Below the pieces are notes generated by a model. The model was not told where the DNA came from and searched no databases. It saw only the letters and a list, made by a program, of their open reading frames with translations. DNA of 64,000 nucleotides from Peromyscus leucopus. Its lineage: Eukaryota; Chordata; Mammalia; Rodentia; Cricetidae. Where the stretch lies: contig NC_051068.1 of the NCBI RefSeq assembly GCF_004664715.2, positions 10,341,298 through 10,405,297 on the forward strand, given 5' to 3'. A program made the translations under genes and the position numbers. Below are positions 33,746 to 44,839 of the stretch, piece after piece. The first letter of the stretch is position 1; every line of letters starts with the position of its first letter.

Positions 33746-34195
33746 ATTAACTTTTTGAATGAGTCCTGTTTTATGCATAGGAGACCCCGTAGTGAAGCAT
33801 ATTAATAGCAGTTATTTTTGGCATTTATCTGAGTGCAGAATTTAGTGGCTATTTCTTGGACCTTTTTTGTAAGTTTCTGAAGGTGAATGTTTGCACAAGA
33901 CTCCTGTGAGTCTCTTTCAACTCTGCTTTTGTTTTCCCAGAACTGGATACAGGCAGGCTGGCTACAGGTTGTAACTACAAATCAGACTTGGCGCTTCCAT
34001 TTAGGCATTGAATTTTCCATTGAGTTCAGTAACTGTTTTGAAGCTTCATGACCATCCATGAGATAGAAAAGATGCCCTGTGATTCCCAGCAACAGAACGT
34101 CCAGAGTCAATGACTTTGAAATGTGCTTTAGAAAAGTATTTATTTTAGGAAAATTAATCTGTTATCTTTACAGTTTCACGATATATTATTCATTA
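33746..34195. other. No feature recognised
   Basis: No repeat or exon-like structure seen. Confidence 0.45.
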
Positions 34196-34528
34196 ATGTT
34201 CTCATTGCTCTAGCAAAACACTTGGCAAAAGCAGCTTAAGGAAAGAGAGATTTGTTTTGCCTCCCGGTGTAAGTGGGAAACAGCCTGTCAAGGTGGAAGA
34301 GCATGGCGGCAGGAGTGTGAGGTGCTGGTCACACCCCCGTACAAGCCTAGGAGCAGAAAGGGATGACGCTGGTCCTTGGCTCACCTTTCCCTTTTTAGTC
34401 CGTCTGGAACCCCGCCCATAGCATGAGGCTTCTCAGTTAAACTTCTCCGGAAACCCCCTCACAGACACATCTTTGGGGATTCTAAATTCTGCCTGGCTGG
34501 CAATGAAAATTAACTCTCACAATAGTCT
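34196..34528 (+). mobile_element. Rodent medium-reiterated dispersed element, copy 2 of 4
   Basis: 'ctcattgctctagcaaaaca', 'gcagcttaaggaaagagaga', 'catggcggcaggagtgtgag', 'cctttccctttttagtccgt' and 'ccccctcacagacacatctt' match the copies at 1478 and 47262 in order. Non-coding. Confidence 0.75.
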
Positions 34529-34944
34529 TTTCAAGTCAGGGGATCTTGCTGCACACATATGAGCGGTTTATCACTTGACTAAACTTACCTCCCCATCATC
34601 AACCCTGCTTCCAGGATTGACAGGATATGTAGGAGGAATCTGGCAAAACTGTGTGCACATAGACATTTCTTTTGATCACTAACACTCTAAGGTAGATTTT
34701 CAGGAGCTTAAGCTTGAGAAAATAATTCTGTCTTCCTCACCCAACATCTTTCCATGAAAGGAAACTACTATCAAATTCTTCATGTCATCAGGCAAGCAAT
34801 TGATGACACAGCAATGAAGCTGAGAGCAAGTGGAGCAGCGTGGTAATTTGGGGATTTCTTTTTCAAAAAGTCTGATCTTAGAGAGCTCAGTGATGGAGTC
34901 ATTTTAGAACTTGTACATTCCTTACAAGCAACTGTTGCTTATTG
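34529..34944. other. No feature recognised
   Basis: No repeat or exon-like structure seen. Confidence 0.45.
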
Positions 34945-35105
34945 CATTATGCTCACAATATTATTTTATCCAGTTTTTGCAACAGTCCCTTGAAAGAATT
35001 ATCTTCTCCATGGACTGAACTGAGATTGAAGAGGCTAAGAACTTTCTCATGGTTGGTCACTGAGAAACTGCAGAGTTGAGTGTGAAACTGGAATTGGTTT
35101 TAGTC
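34945..35105 (-). repeat. MIR SINE, antisense
   Basis: 'ttttgcaacagtcccttgaa', 'ctgaactgagattgaagagg' and 'ctaagaactttctcatggtt' followed by 'gagtgtgaaactggaatt' follow the antisense MIR order. Confidence 0.65.
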
Positions 35106-36289
35106 TTTGCTGCAAAGGCCGAACATAATTTTTGGATAAAAGTAAAAGAAAACCCTACAGAATTTCTCTTTTCTTTTGTTCCCTCTTCCTCCTGAAAAGC
35201 AGCACCATCATAACAAGGAAGTTAATTTAAAACTCAGTGATGAATTCCTTTGTAGGAGGGAGGTCTAGATGCTCTCAAATAGACAGTTGCACAGGCATGT
35301 ACGAGGTACCAGCCCTCATCAGTCTGACAGGATACTGTGTTCAAAGAAAAGATAAGGATTAACAAATTAACTTAACAATAGATTACTTTTTTATTACTCC
35401 AATTAAACCATCCATTTTCCTGTACATGCTTGTAAGCTGTATTTTTAAAAGCATTGTTAATTTGAGACTTTAGTATTTCTGGGGGGACCAATCTCCCCAG
35501 AGGCTATGTCTGAGGCACTTTGTGCTGGAGGAATGACGCTATCCTACCCGATGTGCAGGGAAGAGACTCGGTTCCTGCCACAGCTGCTGTGACTGAGACA
35601 CATTTAAAATCTTATCCAGACACCTCAGAGGGATGCCTCTTTTGATTAGATAACAGAAAAGACATTGCCTTGCTGTTGAAGGACTAGATTTACCTCTAAA
35701 CTGAATCCAGGAGACAACTGGAGAGAGCATGCATGTGCAAGAACCGGCAGCTGTCCAGCTGCCTGACTTAGAAGAGAAGAAAAGAGGCGCACTGTCCACC
35801 GTCGGAGATGCCAGCAAATTAAGACCACATAACCCCACTTAACCCAGGAAACCTTTTTCACCAAATGTGGTATTATCTTTCCAGAAAGCATTTACCCACC
35901 CCCATAGGATGGCTGTCATTTGGCAACTGCTGAATGAGACTAGAAAAGACAGAGAACATCTTACAGAATTCTCTTTGATGCCCCAAACACTGCTTGTGTG
36001 TGTTTTGTGTGTGCATCTTTTAATATAAGCAGACACCCTCTGAAGGCACATGCGTGTGTATATGTGAGGGGCAGGGTTGGGGGTGGAGGCACACCCAGCC
36101 TTAGCAGCACATAGAAGGCTTTATAAGATAGGTAAATCATTTTCTTTTTAAATGAAATTCGGTCTGACGGCATGAAATATGAACAGTAATTAAATGCACA
36201 GTCTGTGGGCCCTCCATACTTTAAAGCACTTTGTTTAAAAAGGAAAAAAAAAAGAAAAAAAAAGCCAAGAAAAAGAGTACTCACCTCAG
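35106..36289. other. Mostly unique sequence, no gene recognised
   Basis: About 1.2 kb without named repeats. An A-rich patch lies at 36240-36275. 35530-35830 has balanced composition and may include conserved non-coding sequence. The 107-codon minus-strand frame at 35961-36284 is low-complexity at its start and not gene-like. Confidence 0.4.
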
Positions 36290-36790
36290 ACAGGCCAATT
36301 ACCTAAGAATGATGAAGTCAAGAGCAAAGTCGCTAAATTTCTTTACTTGAGTGATCACAACGTTAGCCTGCGATTAGTCCCCACGGCACCAGCGGGGATG
36401 TGGCTGGGACGCTGCCACTGGAAGACTTCAAATAGTCATGTCCTTGGTTAAAATAAAATCTGACGGCCCTAAATAGACAGTTTTTAATCTCAATTGGACA
36501 TCTGAAGATTTCTCAAGCTGTTGTTGGCTGCTGCAGAAACAAATTTTTCTGCTTTGTTGATTAAACCAGTGGTCTCCACAACTGCTTATCGGCCCGCAAC
36601 GAGCTGTTCTTTTTAATTAAAACTGAGCCACCACGAGAGAGCAATTAACAGCTAGTAATTACTGTGCTCTTCAGAATGGCAACACTTTGCCTTTCATTCC
36701 AATTATATAATGGACAAGTGGCTTTTTGATCTTCAAATTAGTGAGCTCTTGTCCGCCTTGTTTGGAGGCAGAGTTGGCGGGTTAATGATG
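36290..36790. promoter_or_regulatory. Candidate conserved non-coding element / enhancer
   Basis: A block of about 500 bp, free of SINEs, LINEs and tandem repeats, dense in homeodomain-type cores: 'ttttaattaaaact' (36611-36624), 'caattaacagctagtaatta' (36641-36660), 'ccaattatataatgg' (36699-36713) and 'gctttgttgattaaacc' (36551-36567). Long intact AT-rich words with few low-complexity runs are typical of vertebrate developmental enhancers. No open frame explains it. The call is by appearance only; cross-species conservation was not tested. Confidence 0.4.
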
Positions 36791-37050
36791 GCCTGTGGGG
36801 GCACTCTTTCCCCTGACTGATGTGAGGCTCAGGCTGCCTGCAAAGGCAGCAGTGAGAGGCTTTTCAACATCATTGGTCCACGCTTGTGATAATGACAGAC
36901 AGAGAGACTCATTTGTGGATGATTTTGATGAAGAGGAGGGATGTGCTCACATGTGCTCACATGTAGCCTCCAAAGGGCACCATGTGCTTCTTCCTCTTAT
37001 CTGGTGGTTGGAATGGACCAGCTAAGAAGGTACCTAGTCAGTATTATCAA

Positions 37051-37060
37051 CACACACACA

Positions 37061-37109
<49 letters not shown>

Positions 37110-37165
37110 GCGCGCGCGCGTGCACAGAGGCACACACATGTACAGGCACACACACATACTTGAAA
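37051..37165. repeat. (CA)n(CG)n compound microsatellite
   Basis: About 28 CA units (37051-37107) run into a CG run (37107-37122) and then degenerate CA text. Strong Z-DNA potential; mirrors the array at 13671. Confidence 0.96.
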
Positions 37166-37374
37166 ATACACATACATAGTTATTATATAAGATGATTGGC
37201 TATGCTAACTACTTTGTGGCAATCATTTTACAATATGTATATATGTCAAAACATCAAGTTTGGACTACCTTAAATATATACACTTTTGTTTTTCACCTAC
37301 AGTCCAATAAGGCTAAGAAAAACCCTGGAGAACTGGAATTTGTGATGTTTTGGTATGTCACTGTGCATGTGTTT

Positions 37375-37682
37375 ATGTCACTGTGACCAAATTACTTGAC
37401 AGAATAACTAAAGGGTGGGCATGTTTATTTTGGCTCATGCTTTCAGAGAGTTGGTGGCCCATGGCAGAGTCGGTGGCTGTGGCAGTGTGCAGCAGAGGCT
37501 TCTCATATTATGGTGAGTCAGGAAGCAGAGAGAGCAGGCTGAGGCCGGGGCTGGCATATCTTTCACGGCCCCTTCCCAATTGCCCTACTTGTGGAAGTTA
37601 GACCTTACCTTTTAAAGGTTCTGTAGCCTTCAACATAGCACCATACGGTATAGGGGAGAGTTCACACTCAAACCATAATACA
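37375..37682 (+). mobile_element. Rodent medium-reiterated dispersed element, copy 3 of 4 (variant)
   Basis: 'tcactgtgaccaaattactt', 'gcatgtttattttggctcat', 'gtcaggaagcagagagagca' and 'cacactcaaaccataataca'. It shares the opening and middle blocks with the copies at 1478, 34196 and 47262 but has a different right end, so it may be a sister family. Confidence 0.65.
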
Positions 37683-38404
37683 GTGTAAGGGTAAAAATAT
37701 AGTATCATCCACTGGCCAAAAAAAAAAAGATGCCTGCTCCAGGATTAGGGAAATGTTTAGACTCTTCTTATTTTGAGAATTCTAGGGTGTCATGTACTTT
37801 GGATCTAATGGAATCTGAATTGTTAATATGGAGTGAGCAAAGATCTTCATTTATTACCACATCTGGTATAAAGAATGAGGCTGTAAGTGGAAGAACTCAG
37901 ATGTTTTGTTTTTCTGTCTCCATCCTCTGCTTTCAAAGCAGAGGGTACTTTGCTGTGTCCCAGATCGTCCACATTTCCTACCTCTTGGGACACTGTCCTT
38001 TTGCAGATAAAGGAATTCACATGCAATTAGCCAGTGATGTCGGTGTTGAGAATGTGAAAGGTATGGATTGTCTGCAGCTTTCTTTAAATTATACACAAAT
38101 ACAACACGAAAATTCGGACTTCTGAATTTAAAGTATCACATATCCCTATATCCCCAGTACAATGTCCTTCACTTACCTGCCTTTATCATCTTTGGGCAGG
38201 ACCCCAGACATTCTACATATGGGCAGCTGGGCTAGTTAAGAATTGGGGCAAGTTTGTTGGCTTGAGCTATAGACAAATAATGTAATATGAAAGAAATTTG
38301 AGTTTATGAGTGTGGAATCTGGCTTGTGAATTCTTTCAACAGTATTACATAAAAATAAAGTGCAGTAGAACGATTGTTCAGTGCACATAATAGCCATTAT
38401 GTAA
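37683..38404. other. No gene recognised
   Basis: An A-run of 10 lies at 37720-37729. The 131-codon plus-strand frame at 37730-38125 has no recognisable domain, and other frames overlap it on the opposite strand. I do not call it a gene. Confidence 0.45.
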
Positions 38405-38483
38405 TTTTTTCCCTCCTGGTTCTGGGGGTGGAACTCAAGGTCCTGCAAGCCAGGCAAGCGTGCCACTAAGCCACATCATCGAC
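38405..38483 (-). repeat. ID SINE, antisense
   Basis: 'ctgggggtggaactcaaggt', 'cctgcaagccaggcaagcgt' and 'gccactaagccacatcatcg' match the reverse complement of the ID body (tRNA-Ala-derived, BC1-related). Confidence 0.75.
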
Positions 38484-39654
38484 CCAACTTACACTTTAAG
38501 ATGTACAAAAATCCAGCCTCTTTATGAAGAAAGAATAGGGAAGCCAAGTAGGAAAATAGTATAGTTACATATGTGTGAGTTACATCAGAGACCATCTCAG
38601 TAATACACTGTTGCAATACAACTTGCTTGCTTTTAGTGTCCTCTTAGAGTCAGAACCCCAGTTAAAGTTGGCTTAGTTCGGCAAGATGGAGGTACAGTCT
38701 CACTCTCCACTATAACTGAGTGGCAAGTCTAAATACCCTCCCTCACTATGTTGTCACTCAACTTTAAAATTTCTAGACCTTCTGTCACCGCCCACCCCCC
38801 CAGACATCCCAAACAGCATATACTTTTTGACTTATTTTCAAAGATGGTCGCAGACTTCCACTGATTAAGTAACTTGTGGGTTTATCTTTAGGATGACTAG
38901 ACTTGAGACTATTCAGTACATAGTTTAAAACAGACTTTTACATATTGAAACAATTGATACTATTATAAGAACGATATTCACCACCGTGCCTCATTAGCTC
39001 TACAGTCAATTCGACGGCGCTCCTAGGTGATGTTGGGAAATCACACGCTTCTTCCTGCCAATACAAATACATAGACTTTGCCCATGAACCGAAGCTTTGG
39101 AGCCAGATGGGAAAAATAAGCTTAGGTGTGTCTCTTTTTTCTAAACTGCTAAAGGTTTTAAAGAAACATTCCAAGGAACTATTTTTGCATTCACTATTGG
39201 GTTAGGCAGCTTTTGCAAAAGATGGTATAGACATATTGAGTTTGAGGTGTACATCTGTTAAAATGGAAATTCTGATTGATATATTAGTTAAATTTCTCAA
39301 AATGTGTCAGGCCAGGAGGGTTAAGAATTCTAAGGGAGAAAATGAAGGTCCATTTCTTGTTGTAAACCTAAAAGGACAGTTTTTTTCCTTGAAATGCAAA
39401 ACGTCTTGGATTACATCAGTGCATCAAATAGGATTAAATGTTGTCTTTTCAGTCATTATAGTATTCCAAATATCTTAGAACGTGTATATTTTGTGATTTT
39501 AAAACCATGCAGACACATTTAGCTTGCACTGGGTAGGCTTTGTGTAGCGGTTTCAGAGTTGAGTGATGTCACTGTCCTTTTCATCATCAAACCATCGGCA
39601 ACGGGAGGGAGAAGGCTGTGCTCCGGTACTCTCTTCAGTGTTGGGAGAGGGTAG
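38484..39654. other. No feature recognised
   Basis: About 1.2 kb with no named repeat. A short C-rich run lies at 38790-38803. Confidence 0.45.
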
Positions 39655-39840
39655 AGGAACTCGTGGAAAGAATGAGGCCTTCACATTGCAGCTTCACTGC
39701 ATCTCAGGTATGTGACTTGGTCAGGTTACTCGGCACCTCTAAGTACCAGTTCTCTCTACTTTAAACTGGGAAGTTGGCCCTGACTTTGAAAAGCTGTGTG
39801 AAGACTTAAAAACACTGTATTAATGCGGGCCAGAGGATCA
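39655..39840 (+). repeat. MIR SINE, sense
   Basis: 'gtatgtgacttggtcaggtt', 'actcggcacctctaagtacc', 'actttaaactgggaagttgg' and 'gtgtgaagacttaaaaacac' follow the MIR sense order (tgtgaccttggg...taaaatgggg...). Confidence 0.65.
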
Positions 39841-39988
39841 TTTTGTGCTCATTTTGTAATTAGTTCTTGCTTTGGTTAGGTGCTCAAAGTGTGGTGAACA
39901 TGAATATCATCATTGTGAATATTCTCAGTTCACTTAATTTGAAATGCTTTCTTGTATGGCATTTGAGTTCAAAGCAGAAGCATTTGAG

Positions 39989-40208
39989 GGCAGGGACTGG
40001 AGAGATAACTCAGTGATTAAGGGCACTTGCTGCTCTTGTAGAGGACCAAGATTCTGTTCTTAGCTCACAATCACCTGCAACTTCAGTTCCAGGAGATCCA
40101 GCATACTCTTCTGACCTCCACAAGCACCAGGCATGTACATAATGCATATACATACATGCAAGCAACACACACACATAAAATAAATCTAAAAACAAAAAAC
40201 CAAACCCC
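39989..40208 (+). repeat. B3 SINE, sense, with target-site duplication
   Basis: 'gggactggagagataactca', 'gcacttgctgctcttgtaga', 'tcttctgacctccacaagca' and 'acacacataaaataaatcta' give a near-complete B3 (B2-family, tRNA-derived). Flanks 'agaagcatttgag' (39976-39988) and 'agaagtatttgag' (40209-40221) are a 13-bp target duplication with one mismatch, so the element is complete. Confidence 0.9.
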
Positions 40209-40301
40209 AGAAGTATTTGAGAAAATCAATCAATAGATGTTGATAAATCAGTATTTGAAGTAAATGTAAACTGATTTTTTCTTTATAAAAAACTTGAAAA
40301 T

Positions 40302-40461
40302 ACCAGGTGAGGTGTGGTGGTGCACACATAATCTCAGCAAACAAGAAGGCTGAGGTAGGATGATTGCAAATTGCAGACCGGTTGGTCTGTGCTACCTAGT
40401 GAGTTCAAGGGCCCTTTGGCTACAGAGCAAGATCCTGTCTCAGACAACTACAAAACAAAAC
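40302..40461 (+). repeat. B1-related SINE, sense, diverged
   Basis: 'gaggtgtggtggtgcacaca', 'ggctgaggtaggatgattgc' and 'gcaagatcctgtctcagaca' match a 7SL-derived B1-type body with an A- and C-rich tail. More diverged than the other B1 copies; may be a proto-B1 subtype. Confidence 0.65.
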
Positions 40462-41811
40462 TAATATGAAAGTATGCTTGGGGTAGCAGACTTGGCTCTC
40501 CCAGCTCTGTGTGCATCTTCCAAACTTGTTATTTTTTCCCAAAGACAATGCTCCTAGGATGTAAAGCTTTGAAGACATTTCCACCATTAGAAAATCAAGC
40601 TCCTTTCGTGCAAAGCCCTGTGTGAACATCCTCATCTGGATGCGGCAGGGAAAAGTAGAGGGTGTGAGGTCTTGACGTCACCACCCACTTCCTTGTTGAG
40701 CACCCCTACGAAACAGTTGGGTATTTCTACATCTTAGATAAAAAAGATACTTCAGGGTTCTCTGCTTTCGACTAGCATGAATGCTCTAGGCTAAGTTAGG
40801 CAAAAGAAAGTTTGCTGGGACAGGACAAGAAACACAGAGTTGAAGGATTAGAGAACCAGGCGTGGAGATGGGGGAGAAGTCAAAACCAGGCCTTTCTAAG
40901 TGGTTGGAGACACCAGACAGGTTGCAGGGACAACTGATCTAGATTGCACCACCAAAATGAAACCATCTAAGTATTGCTGGTGCCTTTATTATTCTTCTGT
41001 ACAAGATCAAATTGTTCAGGATTGGCCTGACTTCTCTGGCAAGCTTACAGAGAGGAAAGGATGGACTTTAACTGTCTCTTTGGTCCATGGCCCATGAGTA
41101 ATAGGCAAAAATCCTCAAAGGAAATCAGGGCAGTTTAGGAAAAGGAAGTAGACCATGGGCTACATTAGAACAATGGGTGCTCGCTACAATGAGGATCATA
41201 AATACTGCTGCTTTTCCCACAACTGGTGACTATTACATCACATGATATATTGGGGAATGCTAAGTCAAGTCTGTTGCCATGAGGGGCACTGCTGTCTGTT
41301 ATTGCTTGTAGATATGGGGTGGTATAACCGGTGGATATAAACCTTGACGTGTAAGTGGTTGATCTGGCCATCCCATTGTGTAGTTATTTGAGGGTGACTT
41401 TTATCCTTATGTATAATTACAACTAAATGAATAAATAAGTAAAAGTGTGGTTTCCTACAGAAAATCTCAAATTTATCCTCTACTTAAGGGTTAGAAAAAA
41501 TTCTAGCCCAGAAAGTTAAACTATACATCACAAATAATTTTTGTATTATATTTAGAATAATGAAAATTGATAAATGACCAACTTATTCATTAATAATCTT
41601 ATCAGTGGCATGTCTAATAATGCCTCCTGCTATTGATGACAGGCTGGCTGACCCAGGTGTCATGAGAGGACATTGTAGACAGGGCGCAGGCTATTCTATC
41701 CACATCGTTCAATCAAGTCCTTGAGCCTCATGGCCTTTCCAGGAGGCTTTCAAGTTCTGTTCTCTGCTACTCCTCTTGCTCTTTTTCCCTTTCTTCTTTT
41801 CCTCTTCACAT
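40462..41811. other. No feature recognised
   Basis: About 1.35 kb of mixed sequence without named repeats. Pyrimidine richness begins at about 41765. Confidence 0.45.
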
Positions 41812-41892
41812 TTCTTCTTCTTCTTCTTCTTCTTCTTCTTCTTCTTCTTCTTCTTCTTCTTCTTCTTCTTCTTCTTCTTCTTCTTCTTCTTC
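41812..41892. repeat. (TTC)27 trinucleotide repeat
   Basis: An uninterrupted TTC run of about 27 units, GAA on the minus strand. It reads as a poly-F, poly-L or poly-K frame only because of the repeat. Confidence 0.98.
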
Positions 41893-41910
41893 ACTTTTTA
41901 TCTATTTATT

Positions 41911-41913
<3 letters not shown>

Positions 41914-41980
<67 letters not shown>
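41914..41980. repeat. (CT)33 microsatellite
   Basis: A pure CT run separated from the TTC array by 21 pyrimidine- and T-rich bases. Together they form a long polypyrimidine strand. Confidence 0.98.
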
Positions 41981-41983
<3 letters not shown>

Positions 41984-42132
41984 GGCACTCAAATACCATG
42001 GCACAAGTGTAGGGGTCAGAGGACAATTGAGAGTTGGTTCTCCCTCTCCATACCATGGTCCTAGGGATCAAATTCAGATCGTCAGCCTTAGCAGCAGGTG
42101 CCTTTACCTGCTGAACCATCTTTCTGGCCACT
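41981..42132 (-). repeat. B2/B4-class SINE, antisense
   Basis: 'ggggtcagaggacaattgag', 'agttggttctccctctccat', 'gggatcaaattcagatcgtc' and 'gcctttacctgctgaaccat'. The adjacent CT array sits where its tail would be. Confidence 0.75.
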
Positions 42133-42242
42133 CCTTCATCTCCTCCTCCCTCTTCTCCATTCTTCCTTCCATTCATCCTTTCTTCCTTTCATTTCTTTCC
42201 CTATCCCCTCTCCTTGTGTCTTTCTACCTTTTACTCTCTCTT

Positions 42243-42312
42243 TCCTTGCAAGAGATCCAACTTAGGCCCTAAATCATATTAGGCGATCACAAAGCCACAT
42301 CTCTAGCCCTCT
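42243..42312 (-). repeat. ID-like SINE fragment, antisense
   Basis: 'agatccaacttaggccctaa' and 'aagccacatctctagccct' match a degraded antisense ID head. The preceding 42130-42240 is pyrimidine-rich. Confidence 0.5.
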
Positions 42313-42546
42313 GCTTTTATTAGTTGGGAGTATGAAAATATTTAGCAAAATATCATTGTATCTTGAGCATACAGTATTCTTTGGTAATTAGCAGATTAGG
42401 TAGCCCCCCCCTTTAAAATTATGTCTGTTTTCTGGTATTTGGCTGAGATAGAGGAAGTAGAGAATCTTTTCAAGTTGATTACACTACAGAGTCCTTCAGA
42501 GTGGGGTGCTCTGTGTATTTATATGCTTAGTGCAGGCTTATGTGAT

Positions 42547-42630
42547 CATGTAGACTCACATAGACTCATGTAGACTCACATAGACTTGTGTAGACTCACA
42601 TAGACTCACATGGATTCATATAGACTCACG
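42547..42630. repeat. 10-bp tandem repeat 'tagactcaca'
   Basis: Decamer units in register at 42551, 42561, 42571, 42581, 42591, 42601, 42611 and 42621 with variants ('tagactcatg', 'tagacttgtg', 'tggattcata'). Decay increases to the right. Confidence 0.9.
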
Positions 42631-42650
42631 AAGGCCCATAGAGACTTGGG

Positions 42651-43716
42651 TCCTATGCAAACTCCAGGATTACTCAATTATAGCTACAAATAGGAGAATA
42701 AATCTCCATCATTCAGCCCTGAACTCATGTTTCTAATAACACCAGAGGGGCCTGAAAGTATAGAGGAAAATAAGGGGCATTCCTAAAGTTTCCATGAACA
42801 AATCTGTTGAGTGAATGGCAGCCTGGAAGATGATCAAATGTAACTTGTTTTCTGTTTCAGCTGAGAATAAACTGAACTTCCTTGACCTATTAGAAATTTT
42901 ATTTGTTCCCACTAGAACTTTTGATGTATGAATGGGAGAGATTAATCTATATAACTAGAATCAGCCCTTTTTTTTTATAAGCAACTTGTCATTTAGCATC
43001 ATATTAAGCATGTAGGTGAATAATTAAATATAGTATCTAATCCATTAAAACTACTTTTATATTGGAAGAATCCTGTTGGATTTTGAAAGCCTTAAAAATT
43101 ATATAACTGCCTAGCAATTTAAGCCTTTTGAGATGGATTAATGCAGAAAATATGAACAGTTTCAGAGACATGCTTCTGTCTGCTGATACAGCAATACCAA
43201 TAGTATAATCTCTACAAATTAAATGTTTGGAAAAGAGAATCTCTTTGGATCATTTGACTCAGAAACAAGTGCCTTTTGGAAGTATTCTTAATTCCAATGC
43301 TGAATTCAACATTTTCTGTATTTATTGTTAAAATAGTTTTATGTGGTGATGTATTATAAGGCATGAGGAAACAGGAACTCACTCTCTTGAGGCTGAGGAT
43401 TTTGTAGAGGTAAGAGCTAGTGACTGGCTCTGTCCTCTGATCCCCAGGTAAGCTTTAGTGGGGTACACAATGTATCACCACAGTTTTATCTGCTTAGACA
43501 TGAGCAGGTTTTACTGGTAGTTTGTTTGTAATTTGAGTAATTAATTAGCAATTCAAATTTCATAAGAATGATTAGGAAGGAGAGATGGAATGTTCCGTCA
43601 CTCTCAAGGACTACCTGGGTAAATGACACTAGTGGCTTTTATTGTGAAATGCTACATCCGGGTCAGTTTCACATTCAGCCATGATTTTCTAATAGCGTTC
43701 ACTGGTAGACTATTAT
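42651..43716. other. No feature recognised
   Basis: AT-rich, with no named repeat. Confidence 0.45.
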
Positions 43717-43717
43717 G

Positions 43718-43764
<47 letters not shown>

Positions 43765-43769
43765 TGTGT
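43717..43769. repeat. (TA)n(TG)n microsatellite
   Basis: A short TA run followed by about 20 TG units with one TT interruption. Confidence 0.95.
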
Positions 43770-43789
43770 GTATACATATGTAAATGTTT

Positions 43790-43963
43790 TTGTTTTTTTT
43801 TTTTTTTTTTTTTTTGAATTTTCGAGACAGGGTTTCTCTGTATACATTTGTGCCTTTCCTGGAACTCACTTGATAGCCCAGACTGGCCTCGAACTCACAG
43901 AGATCTGCCAGGGTCTGCCTCCTGAGTGCTGGGATTAAAGGCATGTGCCAACACCACCCGGCT
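43790..43963 (-). repeat. B1 SINE, antisense, with 13-bp target-site duplication
   Basis: A T-run (to 43815), 'gagacagggtttctctgtat', 'cagactggcctcgaactcac', 'agagatctgccagggtctgc' and 'gctgggattaaaggcatgtg' show a little-diverged B1. The 13-mer TATGTAAATGTTT lies on both sides (43777-43789 and 43964-43976), identical in both, so this is a complete and fairly young insertion. Confidence 0.95.
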
Positions 43964-44084
43964 TATGTAAATGTTTAATTATTAAAATGATATATAATTT
44001 ATAGATAGATATCTTTTAATAATTTAGTTTTACATACATACATACACACATATGTACATAAATAAATTCTTTCTAAAAGTGAGT

Positions 44085-44522
44085 TTTCAGTGTGTATGGC
44101 ATGTTAGTGCGCATGTTCATATGAGTGTGCATATGTGTGCAAGCATGCAGAGGCCGGGCTAGACATCAGGTGTTCTTCCTCTGTCACTCTCCACATTTAA
44201 ATTTTAAAACAGGTTCTCTCGATGAAGTTCAGGTTCATCCGTTTAGGCAGGAAGGCTACCTACCAAGTGAGCTTCAGGTCTCCACATGCTGGCACGAGGA
44301 TTGCAAGCGTTACGGCTGCGCCGAGGTTTTGTGTGGGTGCCGAGGATCAAATGCAGGATTGCAAGCGTTTCGACCGCGCAAAGGTTTTGTGTGGGTGCCG
44401 AGGATCGAATGCAGGATTGCAAGCGTTATGGCCGCGCCGAGGTTTTGTGTGGGTGCCGAGGATCGAATGCAGGTTCTAGTGCGCATGTGTCAGCTGCTTT
44501 ACCAACCACTGTGCCTCAGACC
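44085..44522 (-). repeat. B4-type SINE, antisense, expanded by an internal tandem array
   Basis: Left part: a TG-rich tail and 'caagcatgcagaggccgggc', then 'aaaacaggttctctcgatga'. Right end: 'gcttcaggtctccacatgct' before the array and 'ctttaccaaccactgtgcct' after it, the tRNA-like head. The head region 'gtgggtgccgaggatcgaat' has been amplified into the array at 44297-44470. Confidence 0.75.
44297..44470. repeat. 58-bp CpG-rich tandem array inside a SINE, three units
   Basis: Units start with 'aggattgcaagcgtt' at 44297, 44355 and 44413, and the next 'agg' falls at 44471, so the period is exactly 58 bp. Each contains several CpGs ('gcgccgagg', 'gtgccgaggatcgaatgc'). Because 58 is one more than a multiple of three, each unit is read in a different frame, and all three plus frames stay open. 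Units differ at only a few sites. Confidence 0.95.
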
Positions 44523-44839
44523 TCCTAATGTTTTATTTAGTCATTGTAAACTTGATGCTCTTATTCTACTACTATATCATTAAATATTTACAAAACTATG
44601 AAATATTATTGATTAAATGCAGTTCTGGCTATGTGGGACATTCTACACTATTTTCATAGTTGTTTTGGAAAATACGATTTTAACAAGATTTTAAACATTT
44701 CTTCTGGAGATATAACAAAGAATGCTAGAAGATCGTGGAAAGAGAACTGAGGCAACATTACCATGTTTCTGGTTTTTACACTTGCTTTTCCTCGACTGAT
44801 TACCCCTGCCGCCCAGTACACATTATAATCTTCAAGTTT

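Noticed and set aside
38405..38483. tRNA gene
   Set aside because: The tRNA-like boxes belong to an antisense ID SINE with degraded sequence. The same applies to other SINE heads in the window.
41776..42012. Hydrophobic phenylalanine/leucine-rich membrane protein
   Set aside because: It is a translation of the (TTC)n and (CT)n arrays.
44125..44583. 152-codon frame as a gene
   Set aside because: It lies in an antisense SINE and its 58-bp tandem array, and all three plus frames are open there.
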